Below, piece by piece: positions 49,901-61,907 of a stretch of 64,000 nucleotides of DNA. The first letter of the stretch is position 1, and each line of letters begins with the position of its first letter. This DNA is from Pseudomonadota bacterium. Lineage in GTDB: Bacteria > Pseudomonadota > Gammaproteobacteria > Burkholderiales > Burkholderiaceae_C. The stretch spans positions 434,001 through 498,000 of the forward strand of contig JAIUPQ010000001.1 of assembly GCA_020161145.1 (NCBI GenBank), given 5' to 3'. The position numbers were made by a program, and so were the translations under genes. Below the pieces are notes generated by a model. It worked only from the letters and a program-made list of their open reading frames with translations. It made no database searches and was not told where the DNA came from.

Positions 49901-49939
49901 CAACAAGGCTCCAACAGAGAAAGAAACTGAAGAGCCCGC

Positions 49940-49968
49940 AGTGTCGAAAAGCTGCTGATCAGGGTCAA
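49940..49968 (-). promoter_or_regulatory. Promoter of S8 protease 3
   Basis: TTGACC (49963-49968) and GACACT (49940-49945) are 17 bases apart on the minus strand. Confidence 0.6.
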
Positions 49969-49974
49969 CGGGCC

Positions 49975-50017
49975 CCCCCTAGCTCGGGTTGCGGGATAAC
50001 CCTTTGCATCCCCCTAA
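49975..50017 (-). promoter_or_regulatory. Paired TAGGGGG boxes upstream of S8 protease 3
   Basis: TTAGGGGG at 50010-50017 and CTAGGGGG at 49975-49982, 27 bases apart, the nearer one 6 bases before the -35 box, as in the other two copies although the sequences between them differ. Confidence 0.6.
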
Positions 50018-50030
50018 CCCTGGGGGGTGG

Positions 50031-52373
50031 TCAGCGCCTGGCCTTGAAGGCCAGCACGACCTGGTTGCGCAGCGTGCGCACCAGCTCCAGCTCACGCTCG
50101 GCCAGCGCCAGTGCCGGTTCGCGTTCGCGGTCTGCGTAGAGCAGGCCGAAGGTTGCACCCTTGGTTGCCAGCGGCAGCAGCAGCAGGCTGCGCGGCGTCA
50201 TGGGGCGCAGCCAGCCCGGCAGCCGGGTGGTCAGGTTGGGGGCTCGGGCGTCGGCGATCAAGGTATCGACGCCTTTGAGGCAGACGGCGGCCAGCAGGTC
50301 GGCGGGCGGGGTGGCGCGCAAGTCCACCACCAGCCGGCGGCACCAGTCCTGCGCATCCAGGCCCACGCCCAGGCGGCCCATCAGCAGGCCGCTGCGGGGG
50401 TCGCGCAGCGCAAAGATCACGCGCTGCAAGGCCAGCGCCTGCTCCAGCGCCGTCATGACCTGGTGCAGCACGTCGTTGAGCTTGAACTCGTCCTGCGCCA
50501 CGGTGGCGGTGATCTCGGCGATGCAGGTCTGCAGCACCTTGCGGGTGTGCGCGGCGCTGACGGCCGTGGTGCGCGAGGCCAGGGTGGTGACGCCGCTGGA
50601 CAGCCGCGTGCCGGTGCTGGGTTCGTCATCGCGCTTGCGCTTGAAACGGAAATGGCTGGCCAGCTCCTTGATATGGGACTGGGCCGACTTGACGGCCTGG
50701 CGGATGAAGCCGGGCGGCGCCTCGACGGCGGCCGCGTAGCGCTTGGCCAGCGCATCGGCCTTGGGCTCCAGCGAGGCGGCGGGCTCGGTCAGCACCAGCT
50801 CGGCCATCTCGCCGGCCAGGCGCAGGCGCCAGCGCATGCGATCGGTGGGGTCGGCAACCATCTGGCCGGGCGCGTCGCCGGTGGGGCGCCGCATCATGGT
50901 GCGCAGCCGATCCGACAGCCCCCAGGCCTTGGCCACGCCCAGGCCCAGGTCTTCGTAGCTGGCCCCAAGCACGTCGCGCACCACGGCGTCCTCGGCTTCG
51001 GGCGAGGCGCCCTCGGGCAGGCGCTGGGCGATCTGCCTGGCCTCGGCCGCGAAGTAATAGGCCACCAGCAGCCGGCCGAGCTGGCTGAGCATGCCCAGCA
51101 AAAAAGCGTCCTCGCGCTGGGCGTTGGCGGGGGTGAGTTCGTCGGCGATGCTGGCGGTGAGCAGGGCGCGCATGAACAGGCCCCGCATGTGCTCGGCATG
51201 GGCCGCGTCGCTCATGTGCTCCAGCAGCTTGACCGACAGCGCCATGTTGCGGATGGCCGAAAAGCCCACCAGCGAGGCGGCGCGCGCCACCGAGTTGACC
51301 TCGCCTTCGTCGCGCGCGCGGAACTGGGCCGAATTGACCATGCGCAGCAGCTTGTGCGTCAGGCCCACGTCTTTCTGGATTTCGCTGGTCAGCTCGGGCA
51401 GGCCGGCGTCGTCGGCGCTGGTGACGCGCTGGATGCGCATGACCTGGTCGGACAGGGCCGGGAAGTCGCCCGTCATGCGCATGCGCCGCAGCAGGTACTC
51501 CAGCGTGGCGCCAAAGTCGCCCACCTCGGCGGCTGGCGGCGTCAGCCAGCGCGTCAACGCGTCGCGCAAGGCTTCGGTGCTGGGCAGGCGGGCAGCGGGG
51601 TCGCGCGCCACGGCCTGCATGACGATGGCGCGCAGGTTGTCGTCGATGGCGCGGGCGGCGTCGGTGTCGGGCCAGCGCACGTCCTCGTCGATGGCGCGGC
51701 GCAGCGCGCGCAGGGGGTCTTTGTCGCGCAGCAGCGGCTGGCCCAGCAACAGGTGGCCCAGCACCATGCCGGCTGCGTACACGTCCATGGCTGGCGTGGG
51801 GGCGCCACCGGCTGCGGCCTCGGGCGAGATGTAGCCCGGCGTGCCTACGATGCGGCCATCGTGCTCGCCGCTGACGCGGGCGGCGATGCCGAAGTCCATC
51901 ACCTTGCACACGCCGCCCGTGCCCACCAGGATGTTGGAGGGCTTGAGGTCGCGGTGGATGACGCCGCGCGCATGGGCACAGGCCAGCGCGTCGGCCACGC
52001 TGCGCATCAGCTCCACGGCCTCGCGCGCGGGCAGCGCGCCCTTGCGCTTGAGTCGCTCGGACAGGGACTGGCCCTCGATGTACTCCAGCACCAGGTAGTG
52101 GCGCGCGCCGTCGCTGGCGGCCTCGTGCACGGTGAGGATGCCGGGGTGCGCGAGCGTGCTCATCAGCCTGGCCTCTTGCAGCCAGTGCGAGACCTGATCC
52201 TGGGCCATGCCCGGGTCCATGATCTTGAGCGCCACCTCGCGCTGCAGATGCGGGTCTTCGGCCAGCCAGACGGTGGCCTGGGCACCGCGGCCCAGCACGC
52301 GACGCAGCACGAAGCGCCCCAGCGTTTCGCCCGGCTGCGGGGTGACGAACAGCGGCGGGGCGAGGGCGGTCAT
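50031..52373 (-). CDS. Serine/threonine protein kinase fused to HDOD and GAF-like domains
   Basis: 780 residues. The N-terminal Hanks-type kinase looks active: glycine loop LGRGAQATVW (28-36), Lys50 in VALK, HRDLKPSN (140-147), DFG at 160-162 and GTPGYISPE. From about 300 to 500 is an HDOD domain (ALSDQVMRIQRVTSA, GLTHKLLRMVNSAQF, FLLGMLSQLGRLLVAYYF), a non-catalytic HD relative used in signalling. The C-terminal 180 residues (LQTCIAEITATVAQ to the end) look GAF-like. Its ATG overlaps the stop of the pseudokinase paralogue upstream (TGATG), so the two are translated together. Target unknown. Confidence 0.85.
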   Translation of the reverse strand: MTALAPPLFVTPQPGETLGRFVLRRVLGRGAQATVWLAEDPHLQREVALKIMDPGMAQDQVSHWLQEARLMSTLAHPGILTVHEAASDGARHYLVLEYIEGQSLSERLKRKGALPAREAVELMRSVADALACAHARGVIHRDLKPSNILVGTGGVCKVMDFGIAARVSGEHDGRIVGTPGYISPEAAAGGAPTPAMDVYAAGMVLGHLLLGQPLLRDKDPLRALRRAIDEDVRWPDTDAARAIDDNLRAIVMQAVARDPAARLPSTEALRDALTRWLTPPAAEVGDFGATLEYLLRRMRMTGDFPALSDQVMRIQRVTSADDAGLPELTSEIQKDVGLTHKLLRMVNSAQFRARDEGEVNSVARAASLVGFSAIRNMALSVKLLEHMSDAAHAEHMRGLFMRALLTASIADELTPANAQREDAFLLGMLSQLGRLLVAYYFAAEARQIAQRLPEGASPEAEDAVVRDVLGASYEDLGLGVAKAWGLSDRLRTMMRRPTGDAPGQMVADPTDRMRWRLRLAGEMAELVLTEPAASLEPKADALAKRYAAAVEAPPGFIRQAVKSAQSHIKELASHFRFKRKRDDEPSTGTRLSSGVTTLASRTTAVSAAHTRKVLQTCIAEITATVAQDEFKLNDVLHQVMTALEQALALQRVIFALRDPRSGLLMGRLGVGLDAQDWCRRLVVDLRATPPADLLAAVCLKGVDTLIADARAPNLTTRLPGWLRPMTPRSLLLLPLATKGATFGLLYADREREPALALAERELELVRTLRNQVVLAFKARR

Positions 52374-54106
52374 CAGGCGGTGGCGGGCATGCCGACGCCG
52401 ACGCCGGCGGCAACGGCGGGCGCAGCGGCGGTCTGGCCTTCGCCCAGGATGCGCTGGGTGTCGGCTTGCAGGGCCGTGGTGGTGCTGCCCAGCGCGCGCG
52501 CATAGCGCACGGCCACGGCCGTCACCTGCTGCGCCACGCGGTTGGGCGGTGCGCTCCACCAGGTGTCGGCCAGTTCGTTGGCGCAGCTGGCGCAGGTGCG
52601 CAGCATGCCGCCGTCGTCGTCGGGCAGGTGCACGGGGCCGGTGGCCGAATGGCGCCGCACCATGGCCAGCAGGTCAGCGCTCAGCCCCCAGTAGCGCGCC
52701 ACGGCATCGCCCACGGCCTCGATGTCCACCCCCAGCACGGCCAGCGCGGCGGCCTGGGCATTCATGCCGGGCGCACCGTCTTCGGCCTGCATCAGGCGGG
52801 CAATCTGGGCCGCCTCGTCCGGGAAGTGGTACTGCACCACCAACCGGCCCAGGTTCTGCATCAGGGTGATCAGCGCCACCACCTCGCCGTCGTAGCCGGC
52901 CGGGGCCAGGGCCACGGCCAGCCGGGCGGCACGCTTGACCCGGTGAATCAGGCGGGCCATTTCGTCGGCGGCCACCGGGCTCATGGGGCCGGGCCAGGGC
53001 CGCAGCGCCAGCGCACAGCGGCGCACGCCGTTGACGCCCAGCATGGCGATGGCGCGGCGCACCATCAGCACCGCGCCGTCGGCGGCCACGGGCTCACCGT
53101 GCACCTGGGCGGTGTTGACCACGCGCAGCAGATCGAAGGTCAGCGCCAGGTCTTCCAGCACCACCTCGGCCAGCTCGGCGGTGCGGCAATCGTCCATCAG
53201 GGCCAGCCGGGCGACGCGCTCGGCCACGCCATCCTGCGCCGGCAGCACACCGGCCGCCTGGATCTTGCCCTCCAGCAAGGTCAGCGGGCCGCCGCCTTCG
53301 GCATGGGTGGTCAGCCAGTTGGCCAGCGCCTGCGCCAGCGTGCGGGCCGCCAGGTAGCGCTGACGCGGCTGGCGATCGGTGGCACGGTTGGCGATGGCGC
53401 GCAGGCCTTCGGGCACCGGACGAGGCAACTGCCACGGCAGGCGCAAGGTCTCGTGGCCCGTCGGGGGCAGGCGGGCGGCGGCCTTGGCCACGTCCGGCTC
53501 GTCCAGCGCCGGCTGGGTGGCCAGGCCGGCATGCAGCAGCAGGCCTAACGCCAGCACGTCGGCCACGGCGGCGGCGCGCGTGACCTGCAGATCGGGGGTG
53601 GGCTCGGTGGGGGCCGCCACCGCCCAGCCCATGACGGCCACGTGGCCGGCCTCGTCCACCAGCAGGTTCCAGCCCTGCACGTCGTGGTGGGCACAGCCGG
53701 CCGCGTGGGCGACGGTCATGGCCTCGGCGGCCTGCTGGCACCAGTCGGCCACGTGCGCCGGCGGCAGGCCCTGGGGCGTGGCGCGCTCGGCCCAGGTGGC
53801 ATAGGTGCCCCGGTCGTAGGCGGCAAACGGCCATTGGTCGTAGTGGCCGATGTCAATGGCTTCGGCCAGGCTGGCGTGTTTGAGGCGCGCCGCGCGCTGC
53901 GTCTGGGCCAGCCAGGCCTCGTAGGGCTCGTCGGTCAACTGCTGGCGCCCCACCACCAGCATCACCGTCTGGTTGTTGCGCGTGTCCTCGGCCAGCCAGG
54001 CCATGCTGCGCCTGCTTTTGCCCAGCAGCCGCAGCAACTGGTAGGACGCAAACATGCGCACCGGCTTGGCGGGCGCAGCAGGAGTGGGGGCGGTCGTGGG
54101 TGGCAT
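52373..54106 (-). CDS. Pseudokinase-HDOD protein
   Basis: 577 residues, collinear with the downstream kinase-HDOD protein but catalytically degenerate. The glycine loop is LGKSRRSMAW, the VAIK lysine is absent (VMLVVGRQQL), HRDLKPSN is replaced by HHDVQGWN (140-147) and DFG by MGW (159-161). The HDOD half is kept (DLALTFDLLRVVNTAQV, ITLMQNLGRLVVQYHF). No GAF-like tail. It probably regulates or scaffolds its kinase partner rather than phosphorylating. The ATG at 54106 is chosen because an upstream in-frame GTG at 54133 has no ribosome site either; the exact start is uncertain. Confidence 0.82.
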   Translation of the reverse strand: MPPTTAPTPAAPAKPVRMFASYQLLRLLGKSRRSMAWLAEDTRNNQTVMLVVGRQQLTDEPYEAWLAQTQRAARLKHASLAEAIDIGHYDQWPFAAYDRGTYATWAERATPQGLPPAHVADWCQQAAEAMTVAHAAGCAHHDVQGWNLLVDEAGHVAVMGWAVAAPTEPTPDLQVTRAAAVADVLALGLLLHAGLATQPALDEPDVAKAAARLPPTGHETLRLPWQLPRPVPEGLRAIANRATDRQPRQRYLAARTLAQALANWLTTHAEGGGPLTLLEGKIQAAGVLPAQDGVAERVARLALMDDCRTAELAEVVLEDLALTFDLLRVVNTAQVHGEPVAADGAVLMVRRAIAMLGVNGVRRCALALRPWPGPMSPVAADEMARLIHRVKRAARLAVALAPAGYDGEVVALITLMQNLGRLVVQYHFPDEAAQIARLMQAEDGAPGMNAQAAALAVLGVDIEAVGDAVARYWGLSADLLAMVRRHSATGPVHLPDDDGGMLRTCASCANELADTWWSAPPNRVAQQVTAVAVRYARALGSTTTALQADTQRILGEGQTAAAPAVAAGVGVGMPATA

Positions 54107-54207
54107 GGGTGCGGTTCTTGGCACCCATTGCACGTCAAAGCCGCTGGCCGCAGTGGCCTGAAATGGCGGGGCTGGGCGCGCCTAATCGGGCGCCAGGCCG
54201 CGGCGAG

Positions 54208-54732
54208 TCAATGCAGCGGCGCGTCGCCCGGCGCGCCGGCCAGTACGGTCAGCGCGGCCTCGCCGCCCACGCTGCCGGCGGCCACCTCCTCCGGTGTGGC
54301 CGCGCGCACCGCCACCACCTTCAGACTCAGGTGCAGCGCCATGCCGGCCAGCGGGTGGTTGCCATCCAGCACCGCGTGCTCGGGGTAGATTTCGGTGACG
54401 GTGTAGAGCCGGTCCGCCGGCATGTGGGTGCTGTGGGCGCCTGGGGGCAGGCCTTCGAAGGTCATGCCCACCTCCACCCCTTCGGGCAGCACGCTGAGTG
54501 GCTCGAAACAGACCAACTCGGCCAGGTAGTCGCCAAACGCATGCTCGGGCTCCAGATGCAGATGCGCTTCGTGGCCGGCGCCCTGGCCGGCCAGGGCCTC
54601 TTCGACCTTGGGCAGCAGATCGCCCCCGCCATAGAAATACGGGGTGGGTTCGGTGCGCGCGTCGAGCGCGTTGCCCTGGGCGTCAGCCAGGGTCCAGGTG
54701 AGGGTAACGACGCAGGGGGCGGCAATGAGCAT
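54208..54732 (-). CDS. FKBP-type peptidyl-prolyl isomerase, SlyD-like
   Basis: 174 residues. The FKBP half shows VVTLTWTLADAQGNALDART at the start and GNHPLAGMALHLSLKVVAVR towards the end, with an insert-in-flap region between (DYLAELVCFEPLSVLPEG onwards) as in SlyD/FkpB proteins. It should speed proline isomerisation and help folding in the cytoplasm. The metal-binding histidine tail of E. coli SlyD is missing. Its start codon region overlaps the divergent ribosomal oxygenase gene. Confidence 0.87.
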   Translation of the reverse strand: MLIAAPCVVTLTWTLADAQGNALDARTEPTPYFYGGGDLLPKVEEALAGQGAGHEAHLHLEPEHAFGDYLAELVCFEPLSVLPEGVEVGMTFEGLPPGAHSTHMPADRLYTVTEIYPEHAVLDGNHPLAGMALHLSLKVVAVRAATPEEVAAGSVGGEAALTVLAGAPGDAPLH

Positions 54733-55873
54733 GGAAAATCATCGCATGAATCCTGCTCCCGACACCGCGCTGCCCTTGCTGGGCGGCCTCACACCCGCGC
54801 AGTTCATGCGCCGCCATTGGCAGAAAAAACCGCTGCTGATCCGCAATGCCTGGGCCGGCCCTGTGCCACTCACGCGCGGCGAGTTGTTTGCGCTGGCCGC
54901 GCGGGACGACGTGGAATCCCGCCTCATCACCCGCTCGCCCTGGACGCTGCGCCAGGGGCCGCTGGCGCGCCGCGCGCTGCCGCCGCTGGCGCGGGCGGGC
55001 TGGACGCTGCTGGTGCAGGGCGTGGACCTGCACGTGCCGGCCGCCCATGCGCTGCTGCGCCAGTTCCGCTTCGTGCCCGATGCCCGCGTGGACGACGTGA
55101 TGGTCAGTTGGGCCAGCGAGGGCGGCGGCGTGGGGGCCCACATCGACTCGTACGACGTGTTTTTGCTGCAGGTGCAAGGCCGCCGCCGCTGGCGCGTGGG
55201 GCCGGTGCGGCAGCCGGCGTTCGAGCCGGGGCTGCCGGTGCGCATCCTCACGCAGTTCGAGCCCACCGAGGTCTGGGACCTGGCGCCCGGCGACATGCTT
55301 TACCTGCCGCCGCGCTGGGGCCACGACGGGGTGGCGCTGGACGGCGACTGCATGACCTGCTCCATCGGCTTTCAGACGCCCACACCCACCAGCACCGCCA
55401 GCGCCGTGTTGCAGCGCATGCTCGACGGCCTGGAGGCGCCAGACCATGAGCCCCATTACCGGGACCCCCAGCAAGGTGCCACCACCACGCCGGCGGCCAT
55501 TCCGCCGGCGCTGCAGGCGTTTGCCGAGCAGGCCGTGGTGGCCGCACTCAATGATCGCGAGGCGCTGGCCCTGGCGCTGGGCGAGAGCCTGACCGAACCC
55601 AAGCCCAAGGTGTGGTTCGAGGGCGGTGCGCCGCTGGTCGCTGGGCAGGGGGTGCAACTGGACGCCCGCACGCGGATGATGTACGACAGCGCCCGGGTGT
55701 TCATCAACGGCGAGGGCTTCATGGCCGGTGGGCGCGATGCCCGGCTGATGCGCCAGCTGGCGGATGCGCGGGCGCTGGGCGCGGCCGATGTGGGCAGGCT
55801 GTCGGCGGGCGCACGGGCGCTGCTGGACGACTGGTGTCTGGCGGGCTGGCTGCACGGTATCGCCCAAGGGTGA
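54731..55873 (+). CDS. Cupin/JmjC ribosomal oxygenase (YcfD/RoxA type)
   Basis: About 380 residues. It matches the 2-oxoglutarate and iron oxygenases that hydroxylate an arginine of ribosomal protein L16. Iron ligands are visible in GAHIDSYDVFLLQVQG (H-x-D) and PPRWGHDGVAL (His), with the 2-oxoglutarate-contacting region in between. The C-terminal winged-helix part includes RMMYDSARVFINGEGF. Start options are ATG at 54725, 54731 and 54746; the conserved part begins at about 54746, so the start is approximate. It is divergent from the FKBP gene with overlapping 5' ends. Confidence 0.87.
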   Translation: MENHRMNPAPDTALPLLGGLTPAQFMRRHWQKKPLLIRNAWAGPVPLTRGELFALAARDDVESRLITRSPWTLRQGPLARRALPPLARAGWTLLVQGVDLHVPAAHALLRQFRFVPDARVDDVMVSWASEGGGVGAHIDSYDVFLLQVQGRRRWRVGPVRQPAFEPGLPVRILTQFEPTEVWDLAPGDMLYLPPRWGHDGVALDGDCMTCSIGFQTPTPTSTASAVLQRMLDGLEAPDHEPHYRDPQQGATTTPAAIPPALQAFAEQAVVAALNDREALALALGESLTEPKPKVWFEGGAPLVAGQGVQLDARTRMMYDSARVFINGEGFMAGGRDARLMRQLADARALGAADVGRLSAGARALLDDWCLAGWLHGIAQG

Positions 55874-55942
55874 TGCGTGCATACAACAGACCGCTGCCAC
55901 AAGCATGGCCGCCGGTGGCGGGGTATCAGGGAAGTTCCCTAG

Positions 55943-55961
55943 CCCCGTTTATAATTCGGGG
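55943..55961 (+). promoter_or_regulatory. TATAAT box inside an inverted repeat
   Basis: A perfect -10 box TATAAT (55950-55955) lies within CCCCG (55943-55947) and CGGGG (55957-55961). An 11-base palindrome GGGAAGTTCCC precedes it (55929-55939). It probably drives the small lipoprotein gene at 56082. Confidence 0.6.
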
Positions 55962-55968
55962 TAGGGCG

Positions 55969-56003
55969 CAGGAATAGTTTGCCGTAGTTTGCGGTTATTC
56001 CTG
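55969..56003 (+). other. Hairpin in the 5' leader of the small lipoprotein gene
   Basis: CAGGAATA (55969-55976) and TATTCCTG (55996-56003) form a perfect 8-bp stem with a 19-base loop. The leader from the TATAAT box to the ATG is about 120 bases. A second set of GGAG/CTCC elements followed by GTTTTT near 56055 could form a competing stem. Confidence 0.45.
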
Positions 56004-56081
56004 GTCTGAATCGAGATGAGGGAGCTGTAGCCTCCTTCTGTCGGGCCTCCCGTTTTTGACCTTACATACAGAGGAATATCC

Positions 56082-56291
56082 ATGAACAAGTCGCTCCTGC
56101 TGGCTTCGCTGATCGCCGCCGCCTCCCTCGCCCTCGCCGCCTGCGGCAAGAAAGAAGAAGCCGCTCCCGCCATGGAGGCTGCCGCTTCGCAGGTGATGGA
56201 AGCCGCTTCGACCGTGACCGAAGCCGCCTCGCAAGTCACCGAGGCCGCCTCGGCCGTCGTGGACGCCGCCGCTTCGGCCGCCTCGATGTAA
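56082..56291 (+). CDS. Small alanine-rich lipoprotein with heptad repeats
   Basis: 69 residues. The signal peptide ends in a lipobox LAAC with Cys21, so the protein should be lipid-anchored. After a charged GKKEEA linker, the rest repeats the pattern E-A-A-S-x-V-x at seven-residue spacing, ideal for a coiled coil like that of Lpp-type murein lipoproteins. No C-terminal lysine for peptidoglycan attachment is present. GAGG precedes the ATG, and a strong terminator lies 45 bases after the stop, so it forms a single-gene unit, probably highly expressed. Confidence 0.8.
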   Translation: MNKSLLLASLIAAASLALAACGKKEEAAPAMEAAASQVMEAASTVTEAASQVTEAASAVVDAAASAASM

Positions 56292-56334
56292 TACAAGGGT
56301 TGGGCGCCGCACCAGCGGCGCCGCCTTGCAGTCA

Positions 56335-56357
56335 AGCCGCCCAAGGGCGGCTTTTTT
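56335..56357 (+). terminator. Terminator of the small lipoprotein gene
   Basis: AGCCGCCC/GGGCGGCT stem with a 2-base loop and six T on the plus strand. Confidence 0.88.
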
Positions 56358-56384
56358 GTGCCCGCACGGGACATCTGCGGGTAC

Positions 56385-56411
56385 AAAAAAACCCGGCGCG
56401 AGGCCGGGTTT
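56385..56411 (-). terminator. Terminator after bamC
   Basis: AAACCCGGC/GCCGGGTTT stem with a 5-base loop and a run of seven T on the minus strand, 20 bases after the bamC stop. Confidence 0.88.
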
Positions 56412-56431
56412 GGTGGGGCTATTGGCCAGGG

Positions 56432-57556
56432 TTACTTCAACTCGTCCACCAGCAAGGTGACGATTTTCTGCGCCACCACCGAGTGGTCGGGCGCGCCGTC
56501 GGCATTGAGCACGGTCACGCGTGACGCGGTCATGCCGTCGGCCTTGACCTGCACGCGGTAGCGGTCCAGCGCCTTCTGGCTGTCGGCCGAGTCGCTGGTG
56601 AACAGGCGGGTGAAGAAGTTGCTGTCCTTGGCCGCTTCGGGCGACGCATAGCGCACGAAGTACAGGCCCTGGGTCTGGTCGCGGTCTTCGACGGTGAAGC
56701 CGGTGCGATCCAGGGCCAGGCCCACGCGGCGCCAGGCGCGCTCCACCGCGTCGTCCATCTGCAAGGTGGCGGCGGCCTCGCCTTCAATCACGCGGGCACG
56801 GGCGGGTGCGGGTACGCCGGGGGCGACCTCGGCCACGGCGGTGTGCGCGGCCTCGGTCTTGCTGCCCAGGCTGACCATCAGGCGCGACAGCATTTCGGCC
56901 TCCAGGGCCGGGTCGCTGGCGCGGGCCGTCCAGGCGGTGCTGCCGCTGGAGCGGTCGGTGAAGACCTCTTCCAGGCCACGGTGGCTGACGTAGATCTCGG
57001 TGCCGCTGGCGGTGCGCTCCAGCCGGGTGCGGAACTTGTCGCGCTCGCCGGTGGAGTAGAACGAATCCAGCACGCGGCCCAGGGTGTTGCGGATCACGTC
57101 CTGCGGCAACTTGGCGCGGTTCTCGGCCCAGTCGGTCTCGACGACGCCGGCGGCGGGGTTGTCCACGGTCAGCGCAAAGCCGCGATCCAGCCAGAACTGG
57201 CGCACGATGGGCCAGACCTGTTCGGGCGTGCGGTTGACGACCAGCCAGCGCACGTCGCCGGCCCGCTCGACGCGGATGTCGGCCAACTGCTGGACGGCCA
57301 CCGTCTGCCCGCTGCCTTCGGCGCGGGTGGCGGCAGGCTGGTTCAGCGAACTGGCGCTGATGACGCCGCCTTGCGGCGCGTTGCGCGCGTCCTGCACCAG
57401 CGGGGTCAGGTTGGGCGGCACTTCCAGCGGGTTGGTCTTGGTGGCGCCGCTGCGGTAGTCGATGGTGTCGCCGCTGATGTCCAGCGACGAGCAGCCGGCG
57501 GCAAGAACCGCGAAGCCGGCGGCGGCCAGCGCGGTACGGGTCAGGCGTGGGGTCAC
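56432..57556 (-). CDS. bamC: Outer membrane assembly lipoprotein BamC
   Basis: 374 residues. The signal peptide ends in a lipobox LAAGC. The unstructured N-terminal stretch, then two helix-grip domains, for example VVNRTPEQVWPIVRQFWLDRGFAL and MDDAVERAWRRVGLALDRTGFTVEDRDQ, are the normal BamC order. It is part of the BAM complex that inserts beta-barrel proteins in the outer membrane. A GTG start at 57556 is preferred to an ATG three codons upstream because GGAG lies 9 bases before the GTG but touches the ATG. It follows dapA by 22 bases, as in other proteobacteria. Confidence 0.88.
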   Translation of the reverse strand: MTPRLTRTALAAAGFAVLAAGCSSLDISGDTIDYRSGATKTNPLEVPPNLTPLVQDARNAPQGGVISASSLNQPAATRAEGSGQTVAVQQLADIRVERAGDVRWLVVNRTPEQVWPIVRQFWLDRGFALTVDNPAAGVVETDWAENRAKLPQDVIRNTLGRVLDSFYSTGERDKFRTRLERTASGTEIYVSHRGLEEVFTDRSSGSTAWTARASDPALEAEMLSRLMVSLGSKTEAAHTAVAEVAPGVPAPARARVIEGEAAATLQMDDAVERAWRRVGLALDRTGFTVEDRDQTQGLYFVRYASPEAAKDSNFFTRLFTSDSADSQKALDRYRVQVKADGMTASRVTVLNADGAPDHSVVAQKIVTLLVDELK

Positions 57557-57578
57557 GAAATACATCTCCAGGGTCAAA

Positions 57579-58460
57579 TCAGAGGATGCCGGCACTGACC
57601 AGCGCCGCGCGCATGCGCTGCTGGCCGGCGTCGGTCAGCGGCACCAGCGGCAGGCGCACGGTTGCACGGCAGCGGCCCAGTTGCGCCAGCGCCCACTTGG
57701 TGGGGGCGGGGCTGGGCTCGCAGAACAGGTCGCGGTGCAGCGCCAGCAGTTGCAGGTGCAGCGCACGCGCGCGGGTCACATCGCCAGCCAGGGCGGCGGC
57801 GCACATCTGGTGCATGGCGCGCGGCGCCACGTTGGCGGTGACGCTGACGTGGCCACGGCCGCCCAGCAGCATCAGGGCCACGGCGGTGGAGTCGTCGCCG
57901 GAATAAATGGCAAAGCCCTCGGGCGCGTCCTTGATCAGCCAGGACGCGCGCTCGATGGAGCCGGTGGCGTCCTTGATGCCGAAGATGCCCGGTACGTCGG
58001 CCAGGCGCCGCACCGTCTCGGGCAGCAGGTCGCTGGCGGTGCGGGTGGGCACGTTGTAGAGCATCATCGGCAGGTCCACCGCCTCGGCGATGGCCTTGAA
58101 GTGCTGGTACATGCCTTCTTGCGACGGGCGGTTGTAGTAGGGTGCCACCGACAGCGTGCAGTCGGCGCCCACCTGCTGGGCGTAGCGCGACAGATGGATG
58201 GCTTCGGCGGTGCTGTTGGCGCCGGCGCCGGCCATCACCGGCACGCGGCCGGCCACGTGGGCCACGGCCACCCGCACCACCTCGCAGTGCTCTTCCACCG
58301 ACACGGTGGCCGACTCGCCCGTGGTGCCCACCACGCCGATGACGTCGGTGCCTTCGGCGATGTGCCAGTCGATCAGCGCTTTGAGCCCATCGAAGTCGAC
58401 GCGCCCGTCGTCATGCAATGGCGTGACCAGGGCGACGATGCTGCCGGCGATGGGTTTCAT
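57579..58460 (-). CDS. dapA: 4-hydroxy-tetrahydrodipicolinate synthase
   Basis: 293 residues. It condenses pyruvate with aspartate semialdehyde in lysine and diaminopimelate synthesis. Visible are [17 protein letters not shown] at the start, [34 protein letters not shown] with the catalytic tyrosine, and the Schiff-base lysine in [11 protein letters not shown]. The ATG at 58460 (MKPIAGSIV) is normal for the family. It precedes bamC on the same strand. Confidence 0.94.
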   Translation of the reverse strand: MKPIAGSIVALVTPLHDDGRVDFDGLKALIDWHIAEGTDVIGVVGTTGESATVSVEEHCEVVRVAVAHVAGRVPVMAGAGANSTAEAIHLSRYAQQVGADCTLSVAPYYNRPSQEGMYQHFKAIAEAVDLPMMLYNVPTRTASDLLPETVRRLADVPGIFGIKDATGSIERASWLIKDAPEGFAIYSGDDSTAVALMLLGGRGHVSVTANVAPRAMHQMCAAALAGDVTRARALHLQLLALHRDLFCEPSPAPTKWALAQLGRCRATVRLPLVPLTDAGQQRMRAALVSAGIL

Positions 58461-58500
58461 GGGCGTGGCTGTCCGTAGCGTCAAAGCCGGCGATTTTGAC

Positions 58501-58619
58501 TCAGAAACAGGCCCAGAACCGGTTGGACAGATCGACGGCCAGATGCGGGTTCAGGTAGGCCGCAAATGTCAGGGCCAGCGCCAGCCCGGCGGCGGCCAGC
58601 CACAGCAGGCGTGAGGGCT

Positions 58620-58623
<4 letters not shown>
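58501..58623 (-). CDS. 40-residue single-pass membrane protein
   Basis: [20 protein letters not shown], then [20 protein letters not shown]: one hydrophobic segment (about 6-22) followed by a short polar tail. Its ATG overlaps the stop of the MFS transporter gene (ATGA), so it is probably translated with it. It might be a small partner or regulator of the transporter. Too short to classify. Confidence 0.6.
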
Positions 58624-61851
<3,228 letters not shown>

Positions 61852-61859
61852 AGGCGCCC

Positions 61860-61898
61860 CAGGGCCAGGCGGTGCGTGGCCCTGATGCGCGGCATCAG
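61860..61898 (+). other. Two mutually exclusive hairpins after parE
   Basis: CAGGGCCA/TGGCCCTG (61860-61867 with 61877-61884) and CTGATGC/GCATCAG (61882-61888 with 61892-61898) share bases 61882-61884. An A-run, not a T-run, follows, so they are not a classic terminator. They may end parE transcription with Rho or stabilise its 3' end. Confidence 0.4.
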
Positions 61899-61907
61899 AA
61901 AAAATGA

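Noticed and set aside
54106-54133. Upstream GTG start for the pseudokinase
   Set aside because: It would add only VQWVPRTAP without family similarity or a ribosome site; the ATG at 54106 is kept, with low certainty.
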